This document shows, in pieces, positions 53,563 to 64,000 of a stretch of 64,000 nt of DNA. Source of the DNA: Eunapius fragilis (Eukaryota; Porifera; Demospongiae; Spongillida; Spongillidae); assembly GCA_963681505.1 (NCBI GenBank), contig OY811981.1, positions 7,245,916 through 7,309,915 of the forward strand, in the 5' to 3' direction. Made by a program: the position numbers and the translations under genes. Each line of letters starts with the position of its first letter. The stretch's first letter is position 1. Below the pieces are notes generated by a model, which did not search any database, was not told where the DNA came from, and worked only from the letters and a program-made list of their open reading frames with translations.

Positions 53563-53570
53563 TATAAAAG
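53563..53570 (+). promoter_or_regulatory. TATA box of LLTP copy 2
   Basis: TATAAAAG lies 34 bp upstream of the ATG at 53604, in the same position as in copy 1. Confidence 0.7.
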
Positions 53571-53603
53571 GGCTGAAATACTGAAATCCGTCTTAAAATT
53601 TGA

Positions 53604-56600
53604 ATGGAGCTGCGTGGTTTGGTTGTCGGATTACTGCTAATCCACTCGGTGGTGGCAAAACAGCGATACATCCCTACAGCTGTATGCTCGGTACGTGTAG
53701 AAGTGTGAATTAAGCTGTTATGCATAATGATTGTATGCACGATGTACAAATGTAGTAGTCTACACAGCTGCACGCATAGAACCAGTAAAACTATGTTCAT
53801 GATGTATGTAAAGTGTAAAGCGCGCAAGGAAACTCAAGTTTTTCCCCACCCAAATCCTCGCCTGCTGCATGGTGCTATCGTGGTCAAAATAACGTTTCGG
53901 TAAGACGCATGCAGGTCCTCCGATGCCATACAGTGAGGCCATTTTCTTATATGCAGTGATATAATACACGGACTTCACCTAATGCCGTCCTAATAATAAA
54001 GGGCATTGCCACCGAAAACCGTGGCGCACTCTATCCTAATTACCATCGCTTGTTCGTAAGCTATTAGCGAATTCGAAGCCCAAGTAGCGCGGAGTAACAG
54101 TTATAATTTTAAATTTAGATGTATTATTGTAATGATTTTATAATATTCTTAATAATTAACGATATTAATTGTACCATATCATTCGTTGCAAAAATGAACA
54201 CGCCTTCTGATTATGTAATTTATGCGGCTCAGGTACCGTTATTTATTGTTAGTTAGTTGTTACTATCTATGAGCGTTGCTACACGCTACCACTGAAGCGC
54301 ATCACAGCAATCATTTTCATCGTCATCTAATCCATATTTCGTTGGAAGAATATTTTTAATCGATAGATGTTACAAGCAAATTTGACACGAAGATAATAAA
54401 TGCACAGTTCAAGGCCACACCCACACACCAACATACTGCAGCAAAAAACCACCATTAGCCCTCGCTCACTGTTGTTTTATTTTATTTTTTTCCAAGATAA
54501 CAATACAGTACATAATATGCAAATACAAATACATCTACGATAAGTAATGTAATGAACAGTCCAAATTCGTCATTATGCTTGATTTGTAACGTTGTTGCGT
54601 GTTTCGCATTAATTTTTTTTAAGCCATTGAATCACTAGTTGATTATGCATTTGTGGTTTTCTTTTGCCTAAATGTGCTACACCCTGTGCAAATACAATGT
54701 ACGGGGTATATGATCACATTGTGCATAAAGTATATGGCCGTCATTGTACGCAAAATAATGCTGAACGACACACTATAGAATAAGGAAAAGTGTTATTACA
54801 AATATGCAAGTACACAAATCAGCAAGATCAGTGGAGTATCTTCAGTATTTGAAGTCGCTGCTAAGGTTGAAATATCTTGTAAAACTGGTGAGTATCTGAT
54901 ATGATATGTTCCAGTACCACGTTTATATGATCATATTGGCATCATTAGTTGGACTCTACAATGCTCAAGAAGCTACTCAATTCTGCATGACCATAAAAGA
55001 CCCAGTAATAAGAAAACAAGAGTTATCTGAAAGGTAGGTAGCTGCATGTATTTAACAATGCATGGGTGCAATTTATTAGAACAGTTTAAAAATGATGAAT
55101 ATGTTGATATATATTGAAATGCTAATTTCTATAATTTTACAATCCAAATCACCATCATGAGTCTGAGCACATAACTATTTCTCATCAATCATACAGCCAT
55201 GTGCATTGCGCCCTAATGTACATGTACACAATGCTCTTTCAAATTCCTTTTATAAGCATGTCAGCTGTTAATTAACTAAATTAACTTCGCAGTGGAAATA
55301 TCGTGTCCTTAAATCCTTTAAATACTAGCACTTGAAAATTAGATTTATATCAATTATCACTGTTGCCACACGGTTAGCTAGAATAATGTCATGACATACC
55401 TGGTCCCCCCCCCCCTCCCAAACCCCACCCCCTAATGTCCCCCTGGACCACTAGTTGCGGCGCTGTGGGTGGTCCAGGGGGGATCACCTTAGACTCAATC
55501 TATGGCGCCCAAAAAGGTTCGGAGAGACCACCTATGGCACCATTGAGCTTAAAATCTATCCATAGTACTATTGATCTATAGTACTAGTGATCCAGAACAG
55601 AATGCCACGGCAAATTCATGGCTGCATGAGGCACTGTATGTGTAGAGTGTAGAGAAAGCCACCATGGCATAAAGTCAGTGCTTGTTGGCTGGCTACAGCA
55701 TTTATTTCAAAAGTATATAGGTAAAGCATCAAATTACAATGTAGCTAAATGCATCAAAAAAGCACAGCAAATCACTTAGCTGCGGTTCAAAAGGCTTCAG
55801 TGAAAGTAAACGATCGCCTCTCAAGTAAATAAGGGATGTTATGCACCTTAGATTACGTAGATAGTTTAAAATGTGATTCGTTTCTGTTTATCATTTGAAG
55901 TGTTATGTTAGGAACATGAAAGCACAGCGTGAATTACTTATATAGAAACACAAAGTCGTACGGGCGGATATGTGCTTGATCGGTGTGAATTTTGACATCA
56001 CGTGGAAAAAATATCGCGCCGAATAGCAATTAGTTGCAATTTTTTGTCAGGTAGAGGTCAACTGTATGTATACCTATCGATTTTAGCATGGAAGATGTCC
56101 TACAATCAGCAAGTGATTCCCTCAGTGGACCATTTTGCTTTGTTCAAACAAGTGAAGGCAAAATAACATCCGTTCAGCATGACCCTGCAGAGACAATAGC
56201 AGTTGTGAATTTCAAAAAGGCTATAGCAGCAGCCTTTCAAGCCAATTTTAAAAAGACAGCGGAAGTGGTGGAGGAAGATACCCAATCACGACATGTGTCC
56301 TATTACAGGTAAGATTAGCGTATGCAATGGTTGAAATATGAACAATTTATTCAACAGGTATGAATCAAAATCTCATGACCACCTTCTGATGCATCGTACA
56401 GTGGGGACAGATGACATCTTGCAGTTTGCATCCACTCCAAGTGATGTCAACCAAGTTACAGTGCAAAAAGCAGAAGATATTGAGTATTACAAGGGCAGGT
56501 TGCACTCTTCAAGTGGGACTACTGTAGTGCTTGCTAATGGACCTGTTGAGCAACAAATTCTAAATCAGGACTTCTACGAGGAAAGTGATGGGAATAGCAA

Positions 56601-59600
56601 AGAAGGCTTGAAGAGCAATTACCATATGACGTATGATAATGAGTTTGGAATAGCTGAATTTGGAGGCAAAGGACAATACTTATTGACATTACAACAATGC
56701 ATACAAAATGATAGCAACTCAGATTCAATCATAGAAGGTGCATATAAAGATTACATCATACTGGCTCAACGAATTGGTGAGTCACTAGTCAGTACATATA
56801 CATTTATATTCTTTTCCATGTTGTAGAAAGACATGCAGACGATTTTCAGATGGGTAAATCATCCATACGTGACAATTTGGCTCTCCTACATCAAAACATT
56901 TCAAACAATGATATTCGTAAGAAAAAAAAGTAGCAAAAGAAATACAACATACAACTACCTACACATGTATGTTCTATTGCAGGCATGAAAATAAGAAAAC
57001 AGCTTATTTTAGAAAATAGCATCTCTCAGGATGACAAGCAAGCACTTCCCAGCATATTGGAGTACTTAAAGGAGGTGATTTTGTTTTTTGAATGATAGCA
57101 ATACGGGAGTTTTATCTATAGGATAAACAAATAAAGGGCAAGAATAGTATTGAAATGTGCAGCTAGTTTTTGTGATACTATTTTTAGAGAATATTGCATT
57201 CAGTGTAAAAATATAAAAAATTGAAATAGCCTTCACACAAGTGGTTTTGTGATATAGTATACATGTAGTGCATAATTTTTCTTCCATTGCAGCTTTCATC
57301 ATCCAAAGACAGAGACGATATTGAGATGAGAGTTCTTCTTTATTCATTTCTCACTACAGAAGGAAGTCATGCAGCACAGAAGGTTGTGCCTCTAATTGAT
57401 TTACATCCATACAAATGTCATTTTTATAAATACTAGCATGAAACATAGAATTTTATAAGTAATATAAAACAAATGCAAAACATCACTATTTTAAAAAATC
57501 ATGATTCAATACTTCTAATCTCTAATAAGAACCTAATTTCCTATAAGAGTACATGACACAGTAATCATCACAATGGCTGTATATGAGAACATGCACATAG
57601 CTATTGCTAATGCATGATAAATAAAAAATAATAATAATGATTTGTAGTGATTATGATACTGATAATGATTTAGTACACAAATTAAGGTAAGTAGTGGCAT
57701 ATGTAAATGCACTGAGATACTGCCCTGTACTAAAACAGGAAGCATCTGCAAAAAGTATACAAGTTCGCTTTTCATAGTCTTGACCTAAATATTTCTTCAG
57801 AGGATTACATGACAAGAGTATCCGGTAATATTCACAACCACACAAATCATGTTTTTAATCCAAGGGAATTACTTCTGAAATTTGATGCAGGGATAAATTG
57901 AAATCATAAGTTGTATATTTAATTAAAAGAATATAGCAATTTGAACGTAATCAAATATGAATAGAAAAACATGAAAGGATGGCATACCTATGTACAACAA
58001 TGTTCTGATATGATTGTGCAATCTTTATTTTATAAAAGATAATAATGATATATGTCATTTGTAGTAGCATTAAAAAAATACATCATTCAAAGAAAACGAA
58101 AAACTAATAAATACATCATGGCAAGTGAAAAAGTAAAAAACATGTGCATTTCAAATTTCTGATTCAACAAGATTTGTCTTCTAAGCATACCATTTACCTT
58201 CTACCCTAAACTACAACAGGTGCTTCTTCATGGTATTGAGAACACCGGAGAGAGAAAGGAACGAAATACTCTTGCTGCACAAGTTGCTTTCATTCATAAT
58301 CCTCACCCACATACTTTACAAAAAATTGAACATTTGATAACCACAAGCAATGAATCAACTGACTCTCTGGTTCTTTCCTATGGAGCTCTTGCTTCTAAAC
58401 TCCCAGAAGAGACAAAACTGCAAATGGTTAATTTTCTGCTCAATTATGTCAAACCAATACAAAACAACTCTGACCTCGTACAAATCATCCATGCCTTGGG
58501 TAACACTGAATCTAATGTAACTAATAAAATTCTCGTTAATTATCTGACACATCCCGATCCAAATGTACAGCTAGCTGCTGTTTATGCTCTTAGGTACAGC
58601 ATGGATTCAACATCAATTCAAAGTGAAATTATTAATATGTTGCACTCAAAACATGGTTCAAAGCAGTTTGTTGAAATGGTGCTTCGCGCTTTAATAGCTG
58701 GAGCTGAATGGAATGGCTCCCCAAAAGTCCAGCCTATTCAGACTGAACTGTTTGAAGCCTTAGTGGGTTCTGCAAAAGATGACCAGTCCATATTTAAAAT
58801 GCTGCTACATTACACAATGTTGATTGGTGAATCTCTTCCACCACAGTGGACGGTCTTGTTGAGCCATCATGTGAACAAAAGAGGTACAACCCAATGGAAC
58901 TCAGCTGATCAGCTATACAACTTGATATTATCAAAAAGTGATCGTGACTATGATGTTGAGACATATCCGTGCAACAAAGCTTATCTTTGGGGAAAATCAT
59001 TAGGGATACCAGTTTTAAAGTTGGAAGCCACATTTGGTTCTTTTGCTGGATTTGGCTGTTCTAAGGAACACCCAACCAACTTTAAATTATTTGCAAAAGG
59101 GATTGTCAAGGGTTATGCTTTCAAGCGCTCCAAAACAGCCTTTGAGGCTTTGTTATTTAGTGAAAAGAAGCCAGAAAGCAATGAGATTAAAAGCAGAGTA
59201 TATTTTAACATAGTGGGCAAAGTTTTAGCAGACAAAAACAGTGACATACCAACCTGCAAAACGTGGAATTTCCCATTATATAGCAGCCCTGACTACACCC
59301 TTATTACATTTTCTGTACCAATTTTTATCTATGTTGGATTTCTTACCTTCACACTTGAGTTGAAGACACGACTTGGAGTTGATGCTAACCTAGGTGCATG
59401 TATAACAGATTGTGTTTCAGTTCAAGGAAGTTTGGAACCATCAGTAGCTCTGATCGCTTCTGCTCAGGCCACTGCATCGATTTTGGTAGGTTGTATTTCA
59501 TCGTGCTTTGATTATTTACACACAATGATAATTGCAGGAATTAGTACGTGGAGGGATTGAGCTAAGTGGACAGGTGGAATACAAAGTGTACATTTCATTG

Positions 59601-60046
59601 ATTGGGAATTACCAACTGCGGGATAAATCATCAGAACTTTGTACCAAAGTTTCACATGGATGGCCCAACAACCACATTAGCATCAACACATTTTATCAAT
59701 TAAGGACCATTAAGTTATGCACCCAAGGTTTTTTTAAAAAGGTGGTGAAGGGAATCAAAAAGGGGACAAAGAAATTGCTCAAGGGCATAACAAAGGGAGT
59801 TAAAAAGGTGGTGAAAGGAGTCAAGAAATTGCTCAAGAATATTAAGTTTGTAAGTTAAATTATACATGTCATTTATTGAGAGTATAAGATGCTACTAATG
59901 CACAATTTCAGCCATGTGGAATTAAATGGGGAAAAAAACGGATATGGAAAGCTGCATCAAAGACATGGAAGCTACCGAGTGGTGGACCATATGTCCTCTG
60001 GAGTGCTAACTGCAATCGTTTAAAGCTGCAGTGTCCAGCATTTTAG
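53604..60046 (+). CDS. Large lipid transfer protein (vitellogenin_N/MTP type), copy 2, 968 aa, with cationic tail
   Basis: Exons: 53604-53690, 54779-54887, 54949-55033, 56087-56308, 56358-56776, 56827-56916, 56983-57074, 57293-57382, 58220-59485, 59538-59849, 59912-60046. Phases match copy 1 throughout and no stop or frameshift is present. Signal peptide is MELRGLVVGLLLIHSVVA. Compared with copy 1, the exon encoding MEDVLQSASD is identical in protein. The 422-codon exon has 17 replacements. Exon 5 is two codons shorter (GAYKDYI). The Lys-rich segment (59727-59849) differs by one Ala-to-Thr change. Intron 1 is only 1.1 kb here, which confirms that the signal exon and the body belong to one gene. 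Conserved ORF after many silent and intronic changes suggests both copies are under selection, though I could not compute rates. Confidence 0.9.
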
Positions 60047-61540
60047 TGATGCTTAATATTGACCACAGCTGTGTATGATGTAGAGCTGCAGTTTGTAGTA
60101 AGTAGTTTAGAATGTGACAGTGTAAATGCATGTAGCTATAGTATTTCATTTTAAAGTGTGAAATGTTGTCAATATACATAAAAAGTGTAGTCTCCTTCCA
60201 AAATTTTTTCTTCCCATTTTGATCTATGCATGGTCGCTTTTTTGATGCTCATGATAGGCAATGAGTTACTACTCTATGCAACTGATCTTGACCAAACAAG
60301 CTTTAGATTAAAAATGAAATGTAGATTTCCCAACACATCTTACATCGATTCCCGGCTGTCAATTTTCAATGCATCATTTTATATGCTGATGCACAAGTAG
60401 TATAGAGAGACGTTGTTCTGAATTTTGACCCTACTATCAGAAGTGAGAGCTTGCAGGACATCAAGATATGAATATATTCTGATTGCATTATGAGGAGACT
60501 GGATGATGGGATCAATGCTTCCTCATTCCTGTGTGGGATGTGGATGTTTGCTGATTGTGTATGTTGCTCTCTGTGCCCCAGACCACTTGCAGCTTCGACA
60601 TGAGGACCAATTTCATGGGTTGGCCACCACTCTATGGCAACTGGAGTCAAGGCTAAGGTTGGAGCATGGTGATCATTTCAACTATAGCTAAGGTACAAAA
60701 CGTTCAAGTCATAATTTTCCAGCTATCTTGGTATCTTCACTGTGCTCATCCCATAGCCTTTTAGCACCCTGACCATGACACCCTCACATTGCGATAACTT
60801 AGATTCCAATATCATAATAATTGAATAGTCCTTTCATGTTAGACTATAGCTAAGCAGTTCACTAGGTATCCCTCAGGTGGCTGAACCTCTGTGCCCACCC
60901 TTTAGCCTGGCAGCAATTGGACTGCACCCACAAGTGTTATGTTCTGCAGGGTGATTGTCATGGTCCTAGGAAGCATTTCGTGTAACACATTCTCATTGTT
61001 GGGTACCTGTACATGAGGAACAAAATGGTGCTATTACTTCCTTACTTAATCAATTAACATATAATTCTTTGGGTGTTTCATAGGAGCCATCACTCAACTC
61101 TTGAAGTAGTGCACTTCCTTCATCACAAAACAAATATATGCAGTCCAATAGAATTGTTGAAATAGCTGGTTCCAGTGTTGTGATTATTCGATTATGCAGA
61201 CATTGAATGTGAAGTGCGGTTCCAAACGAATGCTACTGCCACTATGTGATACAGTCGACTCCAATACAATAATAAAAAGCCACCTTTTTGAACATGCGCT
61301 ACACATTATGTAAACGCAAACCACCAACTATAGCTAAGACACAAAGAGGTCATGTCACAATAGAGAGGTGTAGGCATATTAGTAGGTAATGGGACGAATT
61401 GAGGCAGTATTACTGAGATGTAATTGCAATATATTTGTACTTGTTTAATAAAAGGAATCCCTTCAAGTGTTGTCCCATAACTTCTAAGTTTCATTCAAAG
61501 TACATAATGCACAAATAATAGTTAGATATGCAGAATAGTT
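60047..61540. other. 3' flank of LLTP copy 2
   Basis: Counterpart of 48514-50010, with no independent gene seen. The 94-codon minus ORF at 60366-60650 mirrors that in copy 1. Confidence 0.6.
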
Positions 61541-61559
61541 AAACAGAGATATGGCGCTA

Positions 61560-62750
61560 GGGGAGGAGCCATGTAACTCCATCTACCTCCACAGAGTAGT
61601 TATGAGGTAAGAGGAGGAGTAGGGGTGGTTGTAGGTAAAGGGAGGAGTAGGAGTAGTAGGTAAGGGAGGAGTAGGGGTAGTGGTAGATAAGGGGAGGAGT
61701 AGGGGTAGTAGCAGGTAAGGGGAGGAGTAGGGGTGGTAGCAGGTAAAGAAAAAAGTAGTAGTAGGTAAAGGTAGGAGTTAGGGTGGTTGTAGGTAAAGAG
61801 AGGAGTATGAGTATTAGGTAAGGGGAGGAGTAGTGGTAGATAAGGGGACGAGTAGGGGTAGTAGTAGGTAAAGGGAGAAGTAGGGGTAGTAGTAGGGAAG
61901 GGGAGGAGTAGGGGTAGTAGTAGGTAAGGGGAGGAGTACGGGATATTTTAGGTAAATGGAGGAGTAGGGGTAGTAGGTAATGGTAGGAGTATGGGTGTTG
62001 ATAGGTAATGGTAGTAGTATGTAAGGGGAGGAGTAGGGGTAGTAGTATGTAAGGGGAGGAGTAGGGGTAGAAGTATGTAAGAGGAGGAGTACGGGTAGTA
62101 GTAGGTAAGGGGTGGAGTACGGGTAGTAGTATGAAAGGGGCGGAGTACGGGTTGTAGTAGTTAAAGGGGAGGAGTACGAGTAGTAGTAGGTAAGGGGAGG
62201 AGTAGGGGTATTTGTAGATTACGGGTAGTTAAAGGTAAGACACAAACAGGTTATGTCACAAAGTAGAACAGGATACATAGTAGGTAAGGAGAAGAATCGA
62301 GGCAGTATTATTGAGATGTAATTGCAATATATAGTCTTGTCCATTATTTCTAAGTTTCATTCAAAGTACATAATGCACAAATAATAGTTAGATATCAAGA
62401 ATAGTTAAACAGAAACATGGCGCTAGGGGAGGGGCTATGTAACTCCACTGAGTAGTTATGAGGTAAAAGGAGGAGTACGAGTAGTAGTAGGTAAGGGGAG
62501 GAGTAGGGATGGTTGTAGGTAAAGTGACGAGTAGGAGTAGTAGGTAAGGGGAGGAGTAGGGGTAGTAGGTAAGGGGAGGAGTAGGGGTAGTAGGTAAGGG
62601 GAGGAGTAGGGGTAGTAGTAGGTTAAGGGAGGAGTAGGGGTAGGAGGTAAGCGGAGGAGTAGGGGTAGTAGCAGGTAAGGGGAGGGTTAGGGTAGTAGCA
62701 GGTTAGGGGAGGAGTAGGGTATTAGTAGGTAAGGGGAGGGGTAGTTTTTT
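61560..62750. repeat. G-rich minisatellite, expanded allele
   Basis: Roughly 35-40 degenerate copies of GTAAGGGGAGGAGTAGGGGT plus AGTAGTAG are present, with one internal duplication of flanking sequence (near 62230-62440, GCACAAATAATAGTTAGATA). One strand is strongly purine-rich. Confidence 0.93.
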
Positions 62751-62779
62751 ACTACTGAATAAGGATGCTTTTTCTGTAT

Positions 62780-64000
62780 GTCAATAATAGTTCCTATATT
62801 GGTTACAATTGCATTTCAAGCTGCTGATACCAATCAGACTCCCATCTTAATTTCACTTTCAATGGCCACAATGATTGATGATATCACAGCACTTCCATTA
62901 GCTACAACTGATCCTTCTATTCCACTCATCATAACTGTCCCAAATTTTGGTTGTGCGCTTCAGTATCCTGGTGTGTACTGCTGTGATCATGTAGGTAAAA
63001 AATGGACTATTTTTGAAAATGTCACATGCTCTAAATTTTCTGTCCTGACCTGATACAAGCTTTAAAGCACATAACTTCAACCAACTAGAGAGTACACCTG
63101 AATCCAGCAGGTACAATTGTAGAGCAGTACAATTTTGTTAATCAGCTTGATGCCAAACTTTAAAGTAATGAGTTTACGATGGACAACTGTGGAGCATATT
63201 GCTGCATCAAGAGTGACGAAGATAATTCAGAAGGTTTGTACATGAAGTATGAATGAAACAATTTAAACTTTTTGTATTTGTAGTGGAGTAGTTGCAATTA
63301 TTTTGTTATTTCTTTAGCTGAGTATGTAATCTCCTGAGACTTTAGAACAGCTTCATATATATGTGCCACATCGTGACAGTCACAAATGGGATTGGCAGCT
63401 TATATATGTCCAGGAGGAAGTTTGCTCAATTGATTCATGTAGACATGTATTTAATTTCTTTCTCAAAAGTTTTAATATAATCTTCTGCCCATATTTTTTT
63501 ACTGCACAGTAAGAAAACATTCCTTCATGGTGATATTTTTCTTGCATCTTCACACAGCTCCTTGGTCTGCTGGCAATTAGTTTCCCCTTTCTCCTGTTTC
63601 CTTCAAAACCACTGTACCTTTAACTAAGCAATCATCTCTCACAAGCCACTATTTCTACCAGTAGTAATGATAGAAATAACACTAATAATATAATGTGATA
63701 CTCCACCACTTTTTTATAGTCCACCAGACTACTCTCCCTCCCCCCCCCCCCCCCCCCCCCCTTAATAATGAATGGTATACTCCATCAGACTACCCACCAC
63801 ATACTCCACCTGACAACCCTCTCCATTAATGGTATACTCTACCAGGCTCCCCTTAATGGTATGCTCTACACCTCCTTTAATGGTGTACACCACCAGACTA
63901 CCCCTCCTTTAATAATATAGTCACCCCAGTCAATATGAGCGATCTTCATCCCAATAATAACATTTCAGGTGATTCTTATATGGAATCACTCAATTTATAA
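62780..64000 (+). pseudogene. Copy of the SRCR transmembrane exon and 3' end (unit 2), cut by the window edge
   Basis: The transmembrane exon is recognisable from 62791 (acceptor AATAATAG), with AFQAADTNQTP and ITALPLATTDPSIP as in the parent exon at 13256. The membrane segment is lost by indels (reads NFGCALQYPGVYCC). The following sequence matches 13480-14700, including a 22-bp C tract (63740-63761) and the minisatellite. It continues beyond the window. Confidence 0.85.

Larger units (their letters stand above)
52379..54545 (+). repeat. Duplicated block, copy 2: LLTP promoter and signal exon region
   Basis: It is the counterpart of 30567-33555. It lacks the foldback element and the 31883 MITE but has its own MITE at 52600-52718. 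A second, tandem copy of a ~60-bp segment containing CATGGTCTCGCATGGTCTAT is present (about 53285-53370). It runs directly into the rest of LLTP intron 1. Confidence 0.88.

Overview
The window is eukaryotic DNA: AT-rich, with short GT-AG introns, many simple repeats and many small foldback or hairpin elements. A metazoan, most likely a sponge, is the best guess. The reasons are tandem SRCR-domain exons, a SAMHD1-type gene, an intron-rich large-lipid-transfer-protein (LLTP) gene and a transposon relic combining an integrase-type zinc-binding domain, a Ulp1-like protease and a PHD finger. The host assignment is inference; no rRNA or mitochondrial marker is present.

Layout. 1-5.8 kb holds foldback elements, a GT microsatellite and a 28-bp minisatellite, with no convincing gene. 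5.9-9.1 kb holds a small membrane-protein-like ORF and a decayed Ginger-like transposon with modular terminal repeats. 9.3-13.5 kb (+) is a multi-SRCR, single-pass membrane receptor gene with many stops and frameshifts, so a pseudogene as read. Its 3' region runs to about 16.7 kb. 16.8-19.9 kb (-) is an intact 14-exon SAMHD1-like gene of 478 codons, in which every splice phase closes. 20-30.5 kb is repeat-rich: Ginger-type ends, a frameshifted reverse-transcriptase relic, a 60-bp perfect palindrome and a Ty3/gypsy-like gag fragment.

The main feature is a tandem duplication. Unit 1 (about 30.6-52.2 kb) and unit 2 (about 52.4 kb to beyond the right edge) each contain a TATA promoter, a signal-peptide exon, ten further exons of an LLTP (vitellogenin_N/MTP-type) gene, a G-rich minisatellite and a copied tail of the SRCR gene. 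Both LLTP copies keep an open frame (970 and 968 codons by my exon model). Both end in an unusual 41-residue, 16-lysine, glycine-spaced amphipathic segment followed by a short basic Cys-containing tail. Unit 1 carries an extra ~9.5 kb of repeat-rich DNA inside intron 1. Each unit also has its own private hairpin MITE whose empty site survives in the other unit.

Together: a secreted lipid-binding protein with a built-in cationic, membrane-active-looking tail has been duplicated next to a decaying scavenger-receptor gene and a SAMHD1-type dNTPase. This looks like a rapidly remodelled lipid-transport or innate-defence neighbourhood, but the functional link is inference only.
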